Part shown: positions 30,866 to 39,508 of the stretch, piece by piece
Layout: every line of letters begins with the position of its first letter
Position numbering within the stretch: position 1 is the stretch's first letter
Origin: Bacteroidota bacterium
GTDB lineage: Bacteria > Bacteroidota > Ignavibacteria > Ignavibacteriales > Melioribacteraceae
Length of the DNA: 64,000 nt
Assembly (NCBI GenBank): GCA_023381535.1
Contig: JAMCSN010000240.1
Span: 14,206-78,205 of the forward strand
Direction of reading: 5' to 3'
Program-made: the position numbers and the translations under genes
Notes under the pieces: model-generated
The model's database searches: none
Seen by the model: only the letters and a program-made list of their open reading frames with translations
What the model was told of the DNA's origin: nothing

Positions 30866-33640
30866 CTACTTAAAAAGTGATTTCAAGAATCTTCCCGTAT
30901 GGGATTTTTCAGCCATTGCAATTTCTTCCGGCGTTCCCACAGCAATAACTTCTCCGCCTTTTTCTCCGGCTTCCGGTCCTAGATCGATCACGTAATCTGC
31001 ACATTTAATAATATCAAGATTATGTTCTATGATAACCACGGAGTTTTTGTTTTCGATCAGCATTTGAAAACAGTTTAAAAGTTTACTGATGTCGTCGAAA
31101 TGTAATCCCGTAGTCGGTTCATCAAAAATGAAAAGCGTATGCTGATTTTTTTTCTGCTGCGAAAGATGTAACGCAAGTTTAACACGCTGCGCCTCGCCTC
31201 CGGAAAGAGTAGTTGACGGCTGACCCAGCTTTATGTATCCGAGACCGACATCGGAAAGAACCTGAAGCAATGAAACGATCTTGCTGTTGTTATGGAAAAA
31301 CTCGATTGCCTCGTCAACAGTCATGTCAAGAACTTCAACAATATTTTTGCCGCGGTAGGTTATCTCGCGTGTTTCTTTTTTGAATCGCGTTCCTTTGCAG
31401 TCGTCGCATTCCAAATAAAGATCGGCAAGGAACTGCATTTCGATTGTGATAGAGCCTTCGCCCTGGCAAGTTTCGCATCTTCCGCCCGGCACGTTAAACG
31501 AAAAGTAGCCGGGTTTGTATCCCCGTGCTTTTGCCTGCGGCGTGTTTGCAAAAAGTTCACGGATAATTTCGTATCCCTTCACATAACTAATCGGGTTTGA
31601 GCGCGGCGATTTGCCGATAGGCGATTGATCAACAATTTCAATTTCATCGATGTAGCGAGCGCCTTCAATAGAATCGTACTTGCCGAGTTTTGGCGGATTG
31701 CCGCCGTTAAGTTTAACTATTCCGCCGTAAAGAATATCATGCACCAAAGTTGATTTGCCCGAACCGCTGACGCCGGTTACGACAACAAAATTTTGCAGAG
31801 GAAACTCTACCGTAATGTTTTTCAGATTGTTTTCGCGCGCCCCGATAATCTTGATCACTTCGCTCTTGCTTATGCTGCGTTTTGCCGGAAGCGGAATTTC
31901 CAATTTGCCGGAAAGATATTTGCCAGTGAGCGACTTTTCATTTGCCATTATGTCGTCACATGTGCCGTAGGCAATAATTTCTCCGCCGTGAATACCTGCT
32001 CTCGGACCCATATCAAAAATCAAATCCGATTCTTTCATCATCTCCGGATCGTGTTCAACGACCAATACTGTGTTACCAAGATCGCGCAACGACTTCAAAA
32101 TTTTTATCAAGCGGGAATTATCTCGCGGGTGTAAACCGATTGACGGTTCATCCAAAACGTAAAGAGTCCCCATCAATGCCGAACCGAGAGAAGTTGCAAG
32201 GTTGATTCTCTGAGTTTCGCCGCCGGAAAGTGTGCTGCTCAATCGATCCAAAGTTAAGTAACCAAGTCCTACGTCGTTTAGAAAAGTTAATCGTTTTATT
32301 ATCTCGTCATGAAGCTGTTGTGCTACAGCTTTTTCGTATTCGGTTAGATTAAGAAGTTTAAAAAAAATCAGCGCTCTTTCGATCGACATTGTTATAATCT
32401 CGTGAATCGATCTGTCTTCAATCTTAACTTGTAAAGCTTCGCGGCGCAAACGCGAGCCGCGGCATGCAGCACATAATGTGTATCCGCGATATTTACTCAA
32501 CAGAATCCGTATTCCCATCTTGTAAGTTTTTTCTTCGAGATATTTGAAGAAGCCATTGATGCCGTCGAACCCTTTGAATCCTTCCTTAAGAAGAGCAACT
32601 TGTTCGGTATTTAATTCTTTAAAAGGAATGTTGAGAGGAATTCTATTGTTGTTGTTCCGGATTAAATCGCGCAAGTACTTGCTGTGTTTAACTGTCCGCC
32701 ACGGTGCAACTGCCCCTTCGAGCAAAGTTAGGTTCGGGTTGGGAACGATTAGATCCATTTCGTAACCCATAGTCTTGCCGAACCCTTGACAAACGGGACA
32801 TGCGCCGAAAGGATTGTTGAATGAAAAAAATCTCGGTTCGGGTTCTTCGTAACGGATGCCGCAGCATTCATAAAATCTGGTAAACTTTTTCGCTTCGTTT
32901 AAGTCGGCATTGATGATTGCTAATCTACCTTCACCTTCTTTGAATGCGGCTTCAATGGATTCGGCGAGCGCCTCTCTAACTTTTCCTTTTTTAATTTTGA
33001 AGCGGTCGAGAACTACAAAAATTTCCTGCTTGGATTTCGGCAAAGTTTTTGTCTCGCTCAGATCAATCAAAGTGTCTTTTAAGAAAATTCTGAAAAATCC
33101 TTTCTTACGGAGGAGGTCGATTTCTTCTTTAACCGTTCTTCCTTCATGTATGTGAATGGGGAAGCCGAGATAAAATTTATTTTCCTCGTTTTGATTTTCC
33201 AGCCATTCGGAAACAGTTGCAACGGTATCTTTCTTAACTTCCTTTCCGCAGCTGAAACAAATTGTTCTTCCGATGCGCGCGTAAAGCAAACGCAGGTAAT
33301 CGTAAATTTCAGTACTCGTTCCAACAGTCGAGCGCGGATTCCTTCCGCCGGTGCGTTGTTCGATTGCAACTGCCGGAGAAATTCCATAAATGAAATCCAC
33401 TTCCGGTTTGTTCATTCTTTCAAGAAACTGCCGCGCGTAAGAGGAGAGACTTTCAACGTAACGCCGTTGTCCTTCTGCGTAAATCGTATCGAACACAAGC
33501 GAGGATTTTCCGCTTCCGCTTACTCCGGTAAAAACAACCAGCTTGTTGCGTGGTATTTCCAGCGAAATGTTCTTGAGATTATGCTGTCGCGCTCCTTTAA
33601 CTATTATTTTGTTATCGGAGTATAAATTTTTCTTTGACAT
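30866..33640 (-). CDS. uvrA: Excinuclease ABC subunit A
   Basis: 924 residues, slightly shorter than the usual 940. Two ABC ATPase modules: first Walker A GVSGSGKSS, signature LSGGETQRINLA; second Walker A GVSGSGKST, signature LSGGEAQRVKLA. Zinc-binding cysteines at CPVCQG and at CETCQG...CDDCKG are in place. It is the damage-recognition subunit of nucleotide excision repair and loads UvrB. The gene appears as a single unit; uvrB is not in the window. Confidence 0.97.
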   Translation of the reverse strand: MSKKNLYSDNKIIVKGARQHNLKNISLEIPRNKLVVFTGVSGSGKSSLVFDTIYAEGQRRYVESLSSYARQFLERMNKPEVDFIYGISPAVAIEQRTGGRNPRSTVGTSTEIYDYLRLLYARIGRTICFSCGKEVKKDTVATVSEWLENQNEENKFYLGFPIHIHEGRTVKEEIDLLRKKGFFRIFLKDTLIDLSETKTLPKSKQEIFVVLDRFKIKKGKVREALAESIEAAFKEGEGRLAIINADLNEAKKFTRFYECCGIRYEEPEPRFFSFNNPFGACPVCQGFGKTMGYEMDLIVPNPNLTLLEGAVAPWRTVKHSKYLRDLIRNNNNRIPLNIPFKELNTEQVALLKEGFKGFDGINGFFKYLEEKTYKMGIRILLSKYRGYTLCAACRGSRLRREALQVKIEDRSIHEIITMSIERALIFFKLLNLTEYEKAVAQQLHDEIIKRLTFLNDVGLGYLTLDRLSSTLSGGETQRINLATSLGSALMGTLYVLDEPSIGLHPRDNSRLIKILKSLRDLGNTVLVVEHDPEMMKESDLIFDMGPRAGIHGGEIIAYGTCDDIMANEKSLTGKYLSGKLEIPLPAKRSISKSEVIKIIGARENNLKNITVEFPLQNFVVVTGVSGSGKSTLVHDILYGGIVKLNGGNPPKLGKYDSIEGARYIDEIEIVDQSPIGKSPRSNPISYVKGYEIIRELFANTPQAKARGYKPGYFSFNVPGGRCETCQGEGSITIEMQFLADLYLECDDCKGTRFKKETREITYRGKNIVEVLDMTVDEAIEFFHNNSKIVSLLQVLSDVGLGYIKLGQPSTTLSGGEAQRVKLALHLSQQKKNQHTLFIFDEPTTGLHFDDISKLLNCFQMLIENKNSVVIIEHNLDIIKCADYVIDLGPEAGEKGGEVIAVGTPEEIAMAEKSHTGRFLKSLFK

Positions 33641-33733
33641 ATATTTCTTTTCAAATCGGAACTGAATAATTAAAAAAAATTCTATAGAAAAACAAAAAAA
33701 TCACTTGGTATTCGGGAAAGTAAATCGTGGAGG

Positions 33734-33989
33734 TTAAAATTTTCGATAGATATCTTTTCTCTGCCCGACAGCAACAACCAGAACTACTAGGTCTTTGATT
33801 TCCTTTTTATAAATTATTCGATAGTTGCCAACTCTAAGCGATCTTAATCCTTTTAACGGGCCAACCAACTGTTTTCCAAGATCGGGATTGATCTGCAGTG
33901 ATTCCAACGCATTCTTAATTTTCTTTTTTTCGGGGTAAGAAAGAGATCTAATCGATTTTTCAGCAACGGTTGTGTTCTAACTTCCACAT
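33734..33989 (-). pseudogene. RelE-type toxin gene broken by a frameshift
   Basis: On the minus strand a reading frame from about 33970 to the stop at 33734-33736 gives TVAEKSIRSLSYPEKKKIKN, then LRSLRVGNYRIIYK and a DLVVLVVAVGQRKDIYRKF end, a full RelE fold including the NYRIIY strand. The only ATG (33987-33989, reading MWKLEHN) is in another frame and hits TGA after nine codons; the toxin frame has a TAG just upstream. A single indel near 33970 would restore the gene. The intact antitoxin lies 50 bp upstream at 34040-34252. Confidence 0.8.
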
Positions 33990-34039
33990 GTTAACCTTTT
34001 TTTGCTGAAATATAGAAATTGTTTAAGAGCAAACTACTC

Positions 34040-34252
34040 TTAAATTTTCGTTTCCCCTTTTTTACGGATTTGTGCAGCAAAGACATCCTTATGTGATCTT
34101 CGTGTTGCGGTTGGTTCACTCAAGGCTACGGAAATTGAACGGACGAGTTGCGAATCGGATAGTATTTCCAAAGTTTCCTGTAGGCTTTGATACTCCTCCG
34201 CACTCATAAGTACAGAAGGTTCTTTTATTTTAATAGTCTTTCTTTCCATCAT
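34040..34252 (-). CDS. RelB/Phd-like antitoxin
   Basis: 70 residues: short N-terminal strand region (RKTIKIKEPSVLMSAEEYQS), helix LQETLEILSDSQLVRSIS and a disordered basic tail, the usual build of a Phd/RelB-type antitoxin with SAEEYQSL motif. It precedes the frameshifted RelE gene. It may persist as an orphan antitoxin or repressor. The gap upstream to 34483 holds no gene. Confidence 0.75.
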   Translation of the reverse strand: MMERKTIKIKEPSVLMSAEEYQSLQETLEILSDSQLVRSISVALSEPTATRRSHKDVFAAQIRKKGETKI

Positions 34253-34482
34253 ACGTCACTTTGTTTGTATAAAAATTAGAATATTAATTTGTTAATGTAA
34301 AGTCCGCTGAAAATTGTTTCGAGTATCTGGTTTTCTGCGCATTATAACTCGTGGATAGAACAATCGGACTGTCCACATGTTAAATTAACTGAAAAACTAT
34401 ATTTTTCACACGCGAATAATCGGATTCATCTTGATAAACAGCTAAACCGCTAAAAAGATTCTCAAAAATCTAATTATAAAGT

Positions 34483-35310
34483 ATGGCAAATAATATTTTA
34501 GTTTCCGTTATTATTTCTGTTTATAACCGAATTGATTATTTGAAATTAGTGTTAGCTGGTCTTGAAAATCAATCTTTCAATAACTTTGAAATAGTTCTGG
34601 CAGATGATGGTTCAGATAAAAATGCTGTTAAGGAAATAAAAAGCTTAATTGATAAGATTAGTTTGCCTGCTTATCATATTTGGCATGAAGACAATGGATT
34701 TAGAAAAAACCGAATTCTGAACCGGGCTATTCAAGCTACTAATACCGATTATTTGATAATCATAGACGGCGACTGTATTCCTCATTCTGAATTTGTAAAA
34801 GAGCATTTTCAAAACAGAAAAGAAAAAACTTGTTTGACAGGCAGAAGAATAAATCTGTCACAAAAAATAACAGACACATTGAATGAAGAAAGAATTAAGT
34901 CTGGTTATTTAGAAAGAAATTATTTCAAACTAATGATAGATGGTGTTTTCGGCAATTCAACAGATGTTGAAAAGGGACTTTATTTTAAGAATCACTTTCT
35001 CAGAATATTTTTTAACAAAAAATATCGCGGACTTCTCGGCTCTAACTTTTCAATTCATAAAAATGATATTCTTGCGATTAATGGTTTCGACGAACGATAC
35101 GAAGCTCCTTCTGTTGGAGAAGACACCGACATTCAATTCCGTCTTGAATTAAATGGTGTTAAAATAAAATCCTTGAATCAAATAGCTATCCAGTATCATC
35201 TTTTTCATGTACTTCAACCAAGACCACAAAAAAACCTTGACCTATTTGAAAAAATTAAAGCTGATGGACATGCAATTACTCGCTTTGGTATAATAAAAGA
35301 CTTGCTTTAG
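34483..35310 (+). CDS. Family 2 glycosyltransferase
   Basis: 275 residues, GT-A fold: VSVIISVYNRIDYL at the N-terminus, nucleotide-binding ADDGSD, the DxD motif in IIDGDC and the acidic end GEDTDIQFRL. No membrane segment. It should transfer a sugar from a nucleotide donor to a surface glycan or lipid carrier. Downstream is a fragment of a family 9 glycosyltransferase, so the locus was once a larger glycan-synthesis group. Base composition is more AT-rich than the genes to its right. Confidence 0.85.
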   Translation: MANNILVSVIISVYNRIDYLKLVLAGLENQSFNNFEIVLADDGSDKNAVKEIKSLIDKISLPAYHIWHEDNGFRKNRILNRAIQATNTDYLIIIDGDCIPHSEFVKEHFQNRKEKTCLTGRRINLSQKITDTLNEERIKSGYLERNYFKLMIDGVFGNSTDVEKGLYFKNHFLRIFFNKKYRGLLGSNFSIHKNDILAINGFDERYEAPSVGEDTDIQFRLELNGVKIKSLNQIAIQYHLFHVLQPRPQKNLDLFEKIKADGHAITRFGIIKDLL

Positions 35311-35330
35311 ATTTAATTGAGAAGGCGTGA

Positions 35331-35546
35331 CGGAATGCTTATGGATCGAAGAATAGAGAAAATAAACGAGAGGTTAAAGACGAAACCCTGTTCGTTTTTG
35401 TATCAGAGGATAATAAAAAGTTTGCGCAAAAATATTTTGATGAAAACAAACTTACCCAAAACAAAACGGTCTGTATTCATCCCGGTGTATCAAAACCGGT
35501 GCGTGCTTGGCTGCCGGAACGATATAAAGAAATTGCGCGCAAGTAA
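35331..35546 (+). pseudogene. C-terminal fragment of a family 9 glycosyltransferase (heptosyltransferase-like)
   Basis: An open frame without start codon reads EVKDETLFVFVSEDNKKFAQ and then VCIHPGVSKPVRAWLPERYK before a TAA. IHPG followed by a W-P-x-R-Y pattern is the nucleotide-sugar-binding region of ADP-heptose-type glycosyltransferases, but the donor site downstream is missing. It is a truncated relic. The remaining gene-free part to 35627 holds a palindromic repeat. Confidence 0.65.
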
Positions 35547-35563
35547 TTACTAACTTCCTGCAT

Positions 35564-35622
35564 CGACTCGCCCGCCTAGACTCGACGTCTAGTCGAGGCT
35601 GGCGTCTTTGGTGAGGCGGGCT
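35564..35622. repeat. Palindromic dispersed repeat with nested hairpins
   Basis: Outer arms GCCCGCCT (35570-35577) and AGGCGGGC (35614-35621); inside, TAGACTCGACGTCTAGTCGA is a nearly perfect second palindrome; GAGGCTGG links it to the 33-bp repeat inside the endolysin gene (17143-17175). It directly precedes the stop of mlaD on the minus strand and may also act as a terminator. Confidence 0.65.
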
Positions 35623-35627
35623 ACCTA

Positions 35628-36662
35628 CTATTTTTTCTCCAGCTTAGTTTCCAGAACTTTCAGTTCTTTCATTTTGGCATCAAGAAGTTCATTCTGTTTC
35701 TTTAACTCGTTCAGCTTCGTATCAATATTTTGCTCATACACGGGCGTATCCCAATAACCGCGCTGCTCAAAGTAACCTTTGAACAACCAATTGTGTTTCA
35801 GCGCCTCCATATTTTCTGCAAGTCGTGAAACTGCAATGTGCGCTTCGTCCGATGTTCTGGTTAAGTTGGTGATGATCGTTTTGATCGAGTCGCCCATATT
35901 TTTGTCGCCGATCAACTTTCCGAGAGCGCCTTCTCCGTTATCTATCTTGTTGATAATTCCGCGAACATCTATAACGGTTTTATCAACGTCTGTTAAAATG
36001 GATTTAACAGTTCCGCTTGTGCTGATGATGATATTTGAAATCTCATCGAGTCGTGCGGTTATGGTTTTCAAACTTTTATCGGCTGACTGAGTAATGTTCA
36101 CAGCAGAGTTATAAAGCTTGTCATCGTTAACAAGCTTACCAATGGAGCCCTGTCCTTGATTTACCTTGGCAAATATTTCGGAAAAATCTTTGGTTAGATT
36201 TTTCATGTAAGCCATTACGGATTCGGTTTCTTCGATAATCCTTGCAATGTTCACGGGAGTTTTTGTTCGGACGATCCCGCCGTCGGTAATTTCAGCAGCG
36301 GTTGGAGAGCCGGGTGTTATTGAAACAATTTTCTTGCCGACCAATCCTTCCGTCTCAACCGAAGCATAACTATCCAAACGGATGAAATGTTTCAGCTCGT
36401 TGTCGATTCTCATCGACACTTCAACTTTTGCGGACGTGTCGCTTGTCATGGAAATAGAACTCACGCTTCCAACATCGTAGCCGCTCAAACGAACAGGAGC
36501 GCCGCTTTTCAATCCTTCAATTTGATTGAAGTAAGCTTTGATCTCAATCGTTCTTGTGAATAATTTTTCTTTGTTGCCGAGAAGGAAGATCGAAATTATC
36601 AGCAAGATTGTTCCAAAGAAAATAAAAATTCCGAGTCTGGCACCTTCAAGTTGTTTTAACAT
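35628..36662 (-). CDS. mlaD: MlaD-type MCE-domain lipid-binding protein
   Basis: 344 residues. One N-terminal membrane helix (about 9-28) and an MCE domain (35-115: FNQIEGLKSGAPVRLSGYDV, GLVGKKIVSITPGS), followed by long amphipathic helices (120-330) and a coiled C-terminus. It is the periplasmic lipid-binding part of an Mla-type ABC importer or exporter of phospholipids that maintains outer-membrane asymmetry. The gene follows mlaF after 11 bp and mlaE lies upstream, so this is a complete mlaEFD unit. Confidence 0.9.
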   Translation of the reverse strand: MLKQLEGARLGIFIFFGTILLIISIFLLGNKEKLFTRTIEIKAYFNQIEGLKSGAPVRLSGYDVGSVSSISMTSDTSAKVEVSMRIDNELKHFIRLDSYASVETEGLVGKKIVSITPGSPTAAEITDGGIVRTKTPVNIARIIEETESVMAYMKNLTKDFSEIFAKVNQGQGSIGKLVNDDKLYNSAVNITQSADKSLKTITARLDEISNIIISTSGTVKSILTDVDKTVIDVRGIINKIDNGEGALGKLIGDKNMGDSIKTIITNLTRTSDEAHIAVSRLAENMEALKHNWLFKGYFEQRGYWDTPVYEQNIDTKLNELKKQNELLDAKMKELKVLETKLEKK

Positions 36663-36673
36663 TTCAAACTCCG

Positions 36674-37432
36674 CTAAGCTTTTATTAATTCATGACCGAA
36701 AAAGTTTTTTAGGAAAGGATCTTTCGAATCGGTCAGTTCTTTTATATTGCCTTCGTAAGCAACCTTTGCATCTTTCAAGAAAATCGCGCGGTCGGCAATG
36801 ATTTCAGCGCACATCAAATCATGCGTTACCGCAATCGAAGTCATGTTCAATTTCTTTTGCAAATTAAGAATTAGTTCGCTTATTTCTTTTGTCGTTATCG
36901 GATCGAGCCCTGTTGTCGGTTCATCATAGAGCATTAATTCCGGCTCGGGAATAATGGAGCGCGCCAGTCCGATTCTTTTTTTCATTCCTCCGGAAAGCTC
37001 CGAAGGCATTTTATCAATCGCTTCTTCAAGCGAAACTAATTCGAGCGTACGCTTCACCTTTTCATCAATTTCTTTTTGCGGCATTTCCGGAAAGTGACGC
37101 TTCAAAGGAAAAGTTAAGTTCTCGCGCACCGTCATTGAATCATACAGAGCCGAACCTTGAAATAGGAATCCGATATTTTTTCTTATCTCATTTAATTTGG
37201 CAATTGAAAGCTTCAGAACATTTGTGCCGTTGATAAAAATATCTCCGTGATCAGGCGCCATTAACCCGATTATGCATTTCAGCAGAACGCTCTTGCCTTG
37301 CCCGCTTCTTCCGAATACAACAAGATTTTCGGCGCGCTCAACGACGAGCGAAACGTCGTCGAGAACGACATGTTCTTCAAATCTTTTTGTAAGATTTTTT
37401 ACTTCTACTATCCTAGAGTCGGCCATAACCAT
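36674..37432 (-). CDS. mlaF: MlaF-type ABC transporter ATPase
   Basis: 252 residues with Walker A GRSGQGKSVLL, Q-loop LFQGSALYD, signature LSGGMKKRIGLAR and Walker B LMLYDEPTTGLDP. The ALYDSMTV segment and KKRIGLAR signature are typical of MlaF rather than of other ABC proteins. It powers the phospholipid transport through MlaE. Its start overlaps the end of mlaE by 25 bp; ATG at 37426 is an alternative start. Confidence 0.93.
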   Translation of the reverse strand: MVMADSRIVEVKNLTKRFEEHVVLDDVSLVVERAENLVVFGRSGQGKSVLLKCIIGLMAPDHGDIFINGTNVLKLSIAKLNEIRKNIGFLFQGSALYDSMTVRENLTFPLKRHFPEMPQKEIDEKVKRTLELVSLEEAIDKMPSELSGGMKKRIGLARSIIPEPELMLYDEPTTGLDPITTKEISELILNLQKKLNMTSIAVTHDLMCAEIIADRAIFLKDAKVAYEGNIKELTDSKDPFLKNFFGHELIKA

Positions 37433-38217
37433 AAAGTTATTTTTACAAGAACCGTGTCAAAAATTAAAATTAATAGTGAAGAAAGAACCACTGAGGTAGT
37501 TGACGCGCGACCAACGCCTTCAGTTCCTCCTTCGGTAGTGTAACCTTTGTAAGCCCCTACAAGACCAACTATATATCCAAACACAAAAGTTTTTGCAACA
37601 CCGGGAATAAAATCTCCAAACTCAACAGAGTTTAGAACTGAGCTTAAATAATATTGCCAGCTCATTGGTTCGGAAATTACGATTGCCAGATACCCGCCTA
37701 AAATAGCAATGATGATAACGTAAATTGTAAGTATCGGAAGAATTAGTGTTGTTGCAAGCACGCGAGTAACCACCAAATACTTAAATGGATTAACCGCCGA
37801 AACTTCCATCGCGTCAATCTGTTCTGTTACGCGCATCGAACCGAGTTCTGCGCCGATGCCGGAGCTTACGCGACCGGCAAAAATTAAAGCCGTTATTACC
37901 GGTCCAAGTTCGCGGACAACTGTTAATGCAACCATGCCGGGTAGAAAATCGCTTGCGCCGAATCTTTGCATAACAGGCTGGCTCTGCATTGCAAGCACAA
38001 GTCCAATTATGAAACCGGTTATGCTTACAATCCCGAAGGTTTTAACTCCGAGTTCATCCATGTGCTTTTTGACTTCGCCGATTTCATACGGCGGTAAGAA
38101 CGCCTGTCTGATGAACTCCCAGTTGAAAATTGTGAGTCCGGTCATCGTTGCAAAGAAATTGTAAATTTGGTCGGAGATTGATAAACGACGACCGAATTTA
38201 TGGTGAGGCAGTTTCAT
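37408..38217 (-). CDS. mlaE: MlaE-type ABC transporter permease
   Basis: 269 residues, with five to six membrane helices and the conserved block TVVRELGPVITALIFAGRVS...GSMRVTEQIDAMEV of the MlaE/YrbE family. It forms the membrane channel of the phospholipid transporter with MlaF and MlaD. It is the first gene of the operon; the 170 bp to the divergent gene at 38392 hold the promoters of both. Confidence 0.93.
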   Translation of the reverse strand: MKLPHHKFGRRLSISDQIYNFFATMTGLTIFNWEFIRQAFLPPYEIGEVKKHMDELGVKTFGIVSITGFIIGLVLAMQSQPVMQRFGASDFLPGMVALTVVRELGPVITALIFAGRVSSGIGAELGSMRVTEQIDAMEVSAVNPFKYLVVTRVLATTLILPILTIYVIIIAILGGYLAIVISEPMSWQYYLSSVLNSVEFGDFIPGVAKTFVFGYIVGLVGAYKGYTTEGGTEGVGRASTTSVVLSSLLILIFDTVLVKITLWLWPTLG

Positions 38218-38363
38218 TAAAGGTTATTTTTCTATTTAATCCTTATTCAAAATAACAAAAGAAATGAATACTTTGTAGCCAAGAATCATCTACGATTTAT
38301 CTTTATAACTCTCTTCAAGTGCACAAGAGCGAGTTTCAAATCACAATATTTATTTTTATTCAT

Positions 38364-38371
38364 TATCTTTG
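38364..38371 (+). promoter_or_regulatory. -7-like box upstream of the MntA/HepT pair
   Basis: TATCTTTG matches TAnnTTTG and lies 20 bp before the ATG at 38392. No TTTG at the expected -33 spacing is visible, so only half of the promoter is supported. Confidence 0.35.
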
Positions 38372-38391
38372 ATTAAGAGAGGAAACGTTAG

Positions 38392-38694
38392 ATGGAAAGA
38401 AGAGAAGAAATACTAGACATTCTTCGGAGAGAAATTCCGTTCATCAGTCAAAACTACCGCGTTAAAAGGGTGGGAGTATTTGGCTCATTTGCGAAAAACA
38501 GTGCAAATGACCAAAGCGATATAGATATTGTTGTTGAATTTGAGAAACCTATTGGTCTAAAATTTGTCTCCCTTGCGGAGTATCTCGAAAAAAAACTAAA
38601 TAGAAAAATCGACTTGCTTACTAAAGAGGGAATCAATTCGATCCGCAATGATGAAATTGCTGCGGATATAAAACGGAATATTATCTATGCGTAG
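38392..38694 (+). CDS. mntA: MntA-type nucleotidyltransferase antitoxin
   Basis: 100 residues of the minimal nucleotidyltransferase (MNT) fold with GVFGSFAKNSANDQSDIDIVVEF: the GSF and DxD triad are complete. In HepT-MntA systems the MNT protein AMPylates a tyrosine of HepT and so silences it. It overlaps HepT by 8 bp, as in other modules. Start with GAGAGGAAACG ribosome binding site. Confidence 0.88.
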   Translation: MERREEILDILRREIPFISQNYRVKRVGVFGSFAKNSANDQSDIDIVVEFEKPIGLKFVSLAEYLEKKLNRKIDLLTKEGINSIRNDEIAADIKRNIIYA

Positions 38695-39025
38695 GGGTGA
38701 TAAAGAATTTCTTACAGATATTCTCGAGTCCATCAAAAGAATCAAATCCTATTCTAACAATGTGAATTACCGTCAGTTTCTCAAAGATATTAAAACTCAA
38801 GACTCCATTGTGCGTAATCTTGAAATCATTGGAGAAGCGGCTAAAAGAATTTCTGATGAACTGAAAAAAAATAATTCTTCCGTTGAATGGAAAAACATTT
38901 CTGATTTAAGAAATAGGTTAATACACGATTATTTCGGAATTAATCTCGATATTGTCTGGGGAATCATAGAGGAAGATTTGGATACTTTGAAAAAGGAAAT
39001 AAGTAAAATTATTAAGTCTTTCTAA
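38687..39025 (+). CDS. hepT: HepT-type HEPN RNase toxin
   Basis: 112 residues, four-helix HEPN fold (DUF86). The catalytic R-x4-H-x-Y motif is RNRLIHDY near residues 85-92, and the IIGEAAKRIS helix is typical. It is expected to be an RNA-cleaving toxin, neutralised by AMPylation of the motif tyrosine by MntA. Together with the preceding gene it forms a compact module between mlaE and yraN. Confidence 0.88.
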   Translation: MRRGDKEFLTDILESIKRIKSYSNNVNYRQFLKDIKTQDSIVRNLEIIGEAAKRISDELKKNNSSVEWKNISDLRNRLIHDYFGINLDIVWGIIEEDLDTLKKEISKIIKSF

Positions 39026-39047
39026 ATCCCATATCTGTTTACTCACT

Positions 39048-39410
39048 TCAGAAAGCATTTTTATAGTGATTTATCTTTGGCTTCTCGCCGGATAAATGTA
39101 AAATAGCGATGACATCTATCCGGCAGTCTTGGTTTTTGATTTCACGTTCAGCCAAATATGCTTCTGCAATTTTCTTGATTTGATTCTGTTTCCCTTTTGT
39201 GATCGCGTATTCCGGCTCGCCGTACTCAAGATTCTTTCTGTACTTCACCTCAACAAAAACTAAGAACTCTTTGTCCTTGGCAATAATATCAATCTCGCCG
39301 TGACCGAAATGATAATTCTGTTCGACGATTTCGAAACCAATGCTTTTGAGAAACTCCACTGCAAGTTTTTCACCGTACGATCCGGTCGAGCGTTTGTTCT
39401 GATTAGTCAT
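39048..39410 (-). CDS. yraN: YraN/UPF0102-family nuclease-like protein
   Basis: 120 residues: GSYGEKLAVEFLKSIGFEIV, NYHFGHGEIDIIAKD and LVFVEVKYRKN give the E...D...ExK pattern of a Holliday-junction-resolvase-like fold typical of UPF0102. Its role is unknown; it often lies next to rnhB, as here. The first codons (MTNQN) are read from a word-like repeat (ATGACTAAT...), so the N-terminus may be younger than the gene. It follows rnhB downstream by 98 bp. Confidence 0.9.
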   Translation of the reverse strand: MTNQNKRSTGSYGEKLAVEFLKSIGFEIVEQNYHFGHGEIDIIAKDKEFLVFVEVKYRKNLEYGEPEYAITKGKQNQIKKIAEAYLAEREIKNQDCRIDVIAILHLSGEKPKINHYKNAF

Positions 39411-39500
39411 TGGTCATTTGCTATTAGTCATTTGTTAGTTTTATTACTTAGATTCTTAGACACTCAGTTACTTAGTTCCTTAGTCCCTAAGTCACTTAGT
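39405..39500. repeat. Word-like repeats (ATTAGTCATTTG and CTTAGTTACTTAG)
   Basis: Left half: three variants of ATTAGTCATTTG; right half: six variants of CTTAGT(T/C)ACTTAG. The stretch fills the gap between yraN and rnhB and reaches into the yraN start codon. No gene. Confidence 0.6.
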
Positions 39501-39508
39501 ATGATAGA

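Noticed and set aside
31292..33625. Long plus-strand open frames opposite uvrA (up to 159 codons)
   Set aside because: Shadows of the strongly supported uvrA frame; no start context or domain.
35317..35553. 78-codon open frame downstream of the GT2 gene
   Set aside because: It is in the wrong frame relative to the clear family 9 glycosyltransferase remnant (IHPG...AWLPERY) that explains this DNA.
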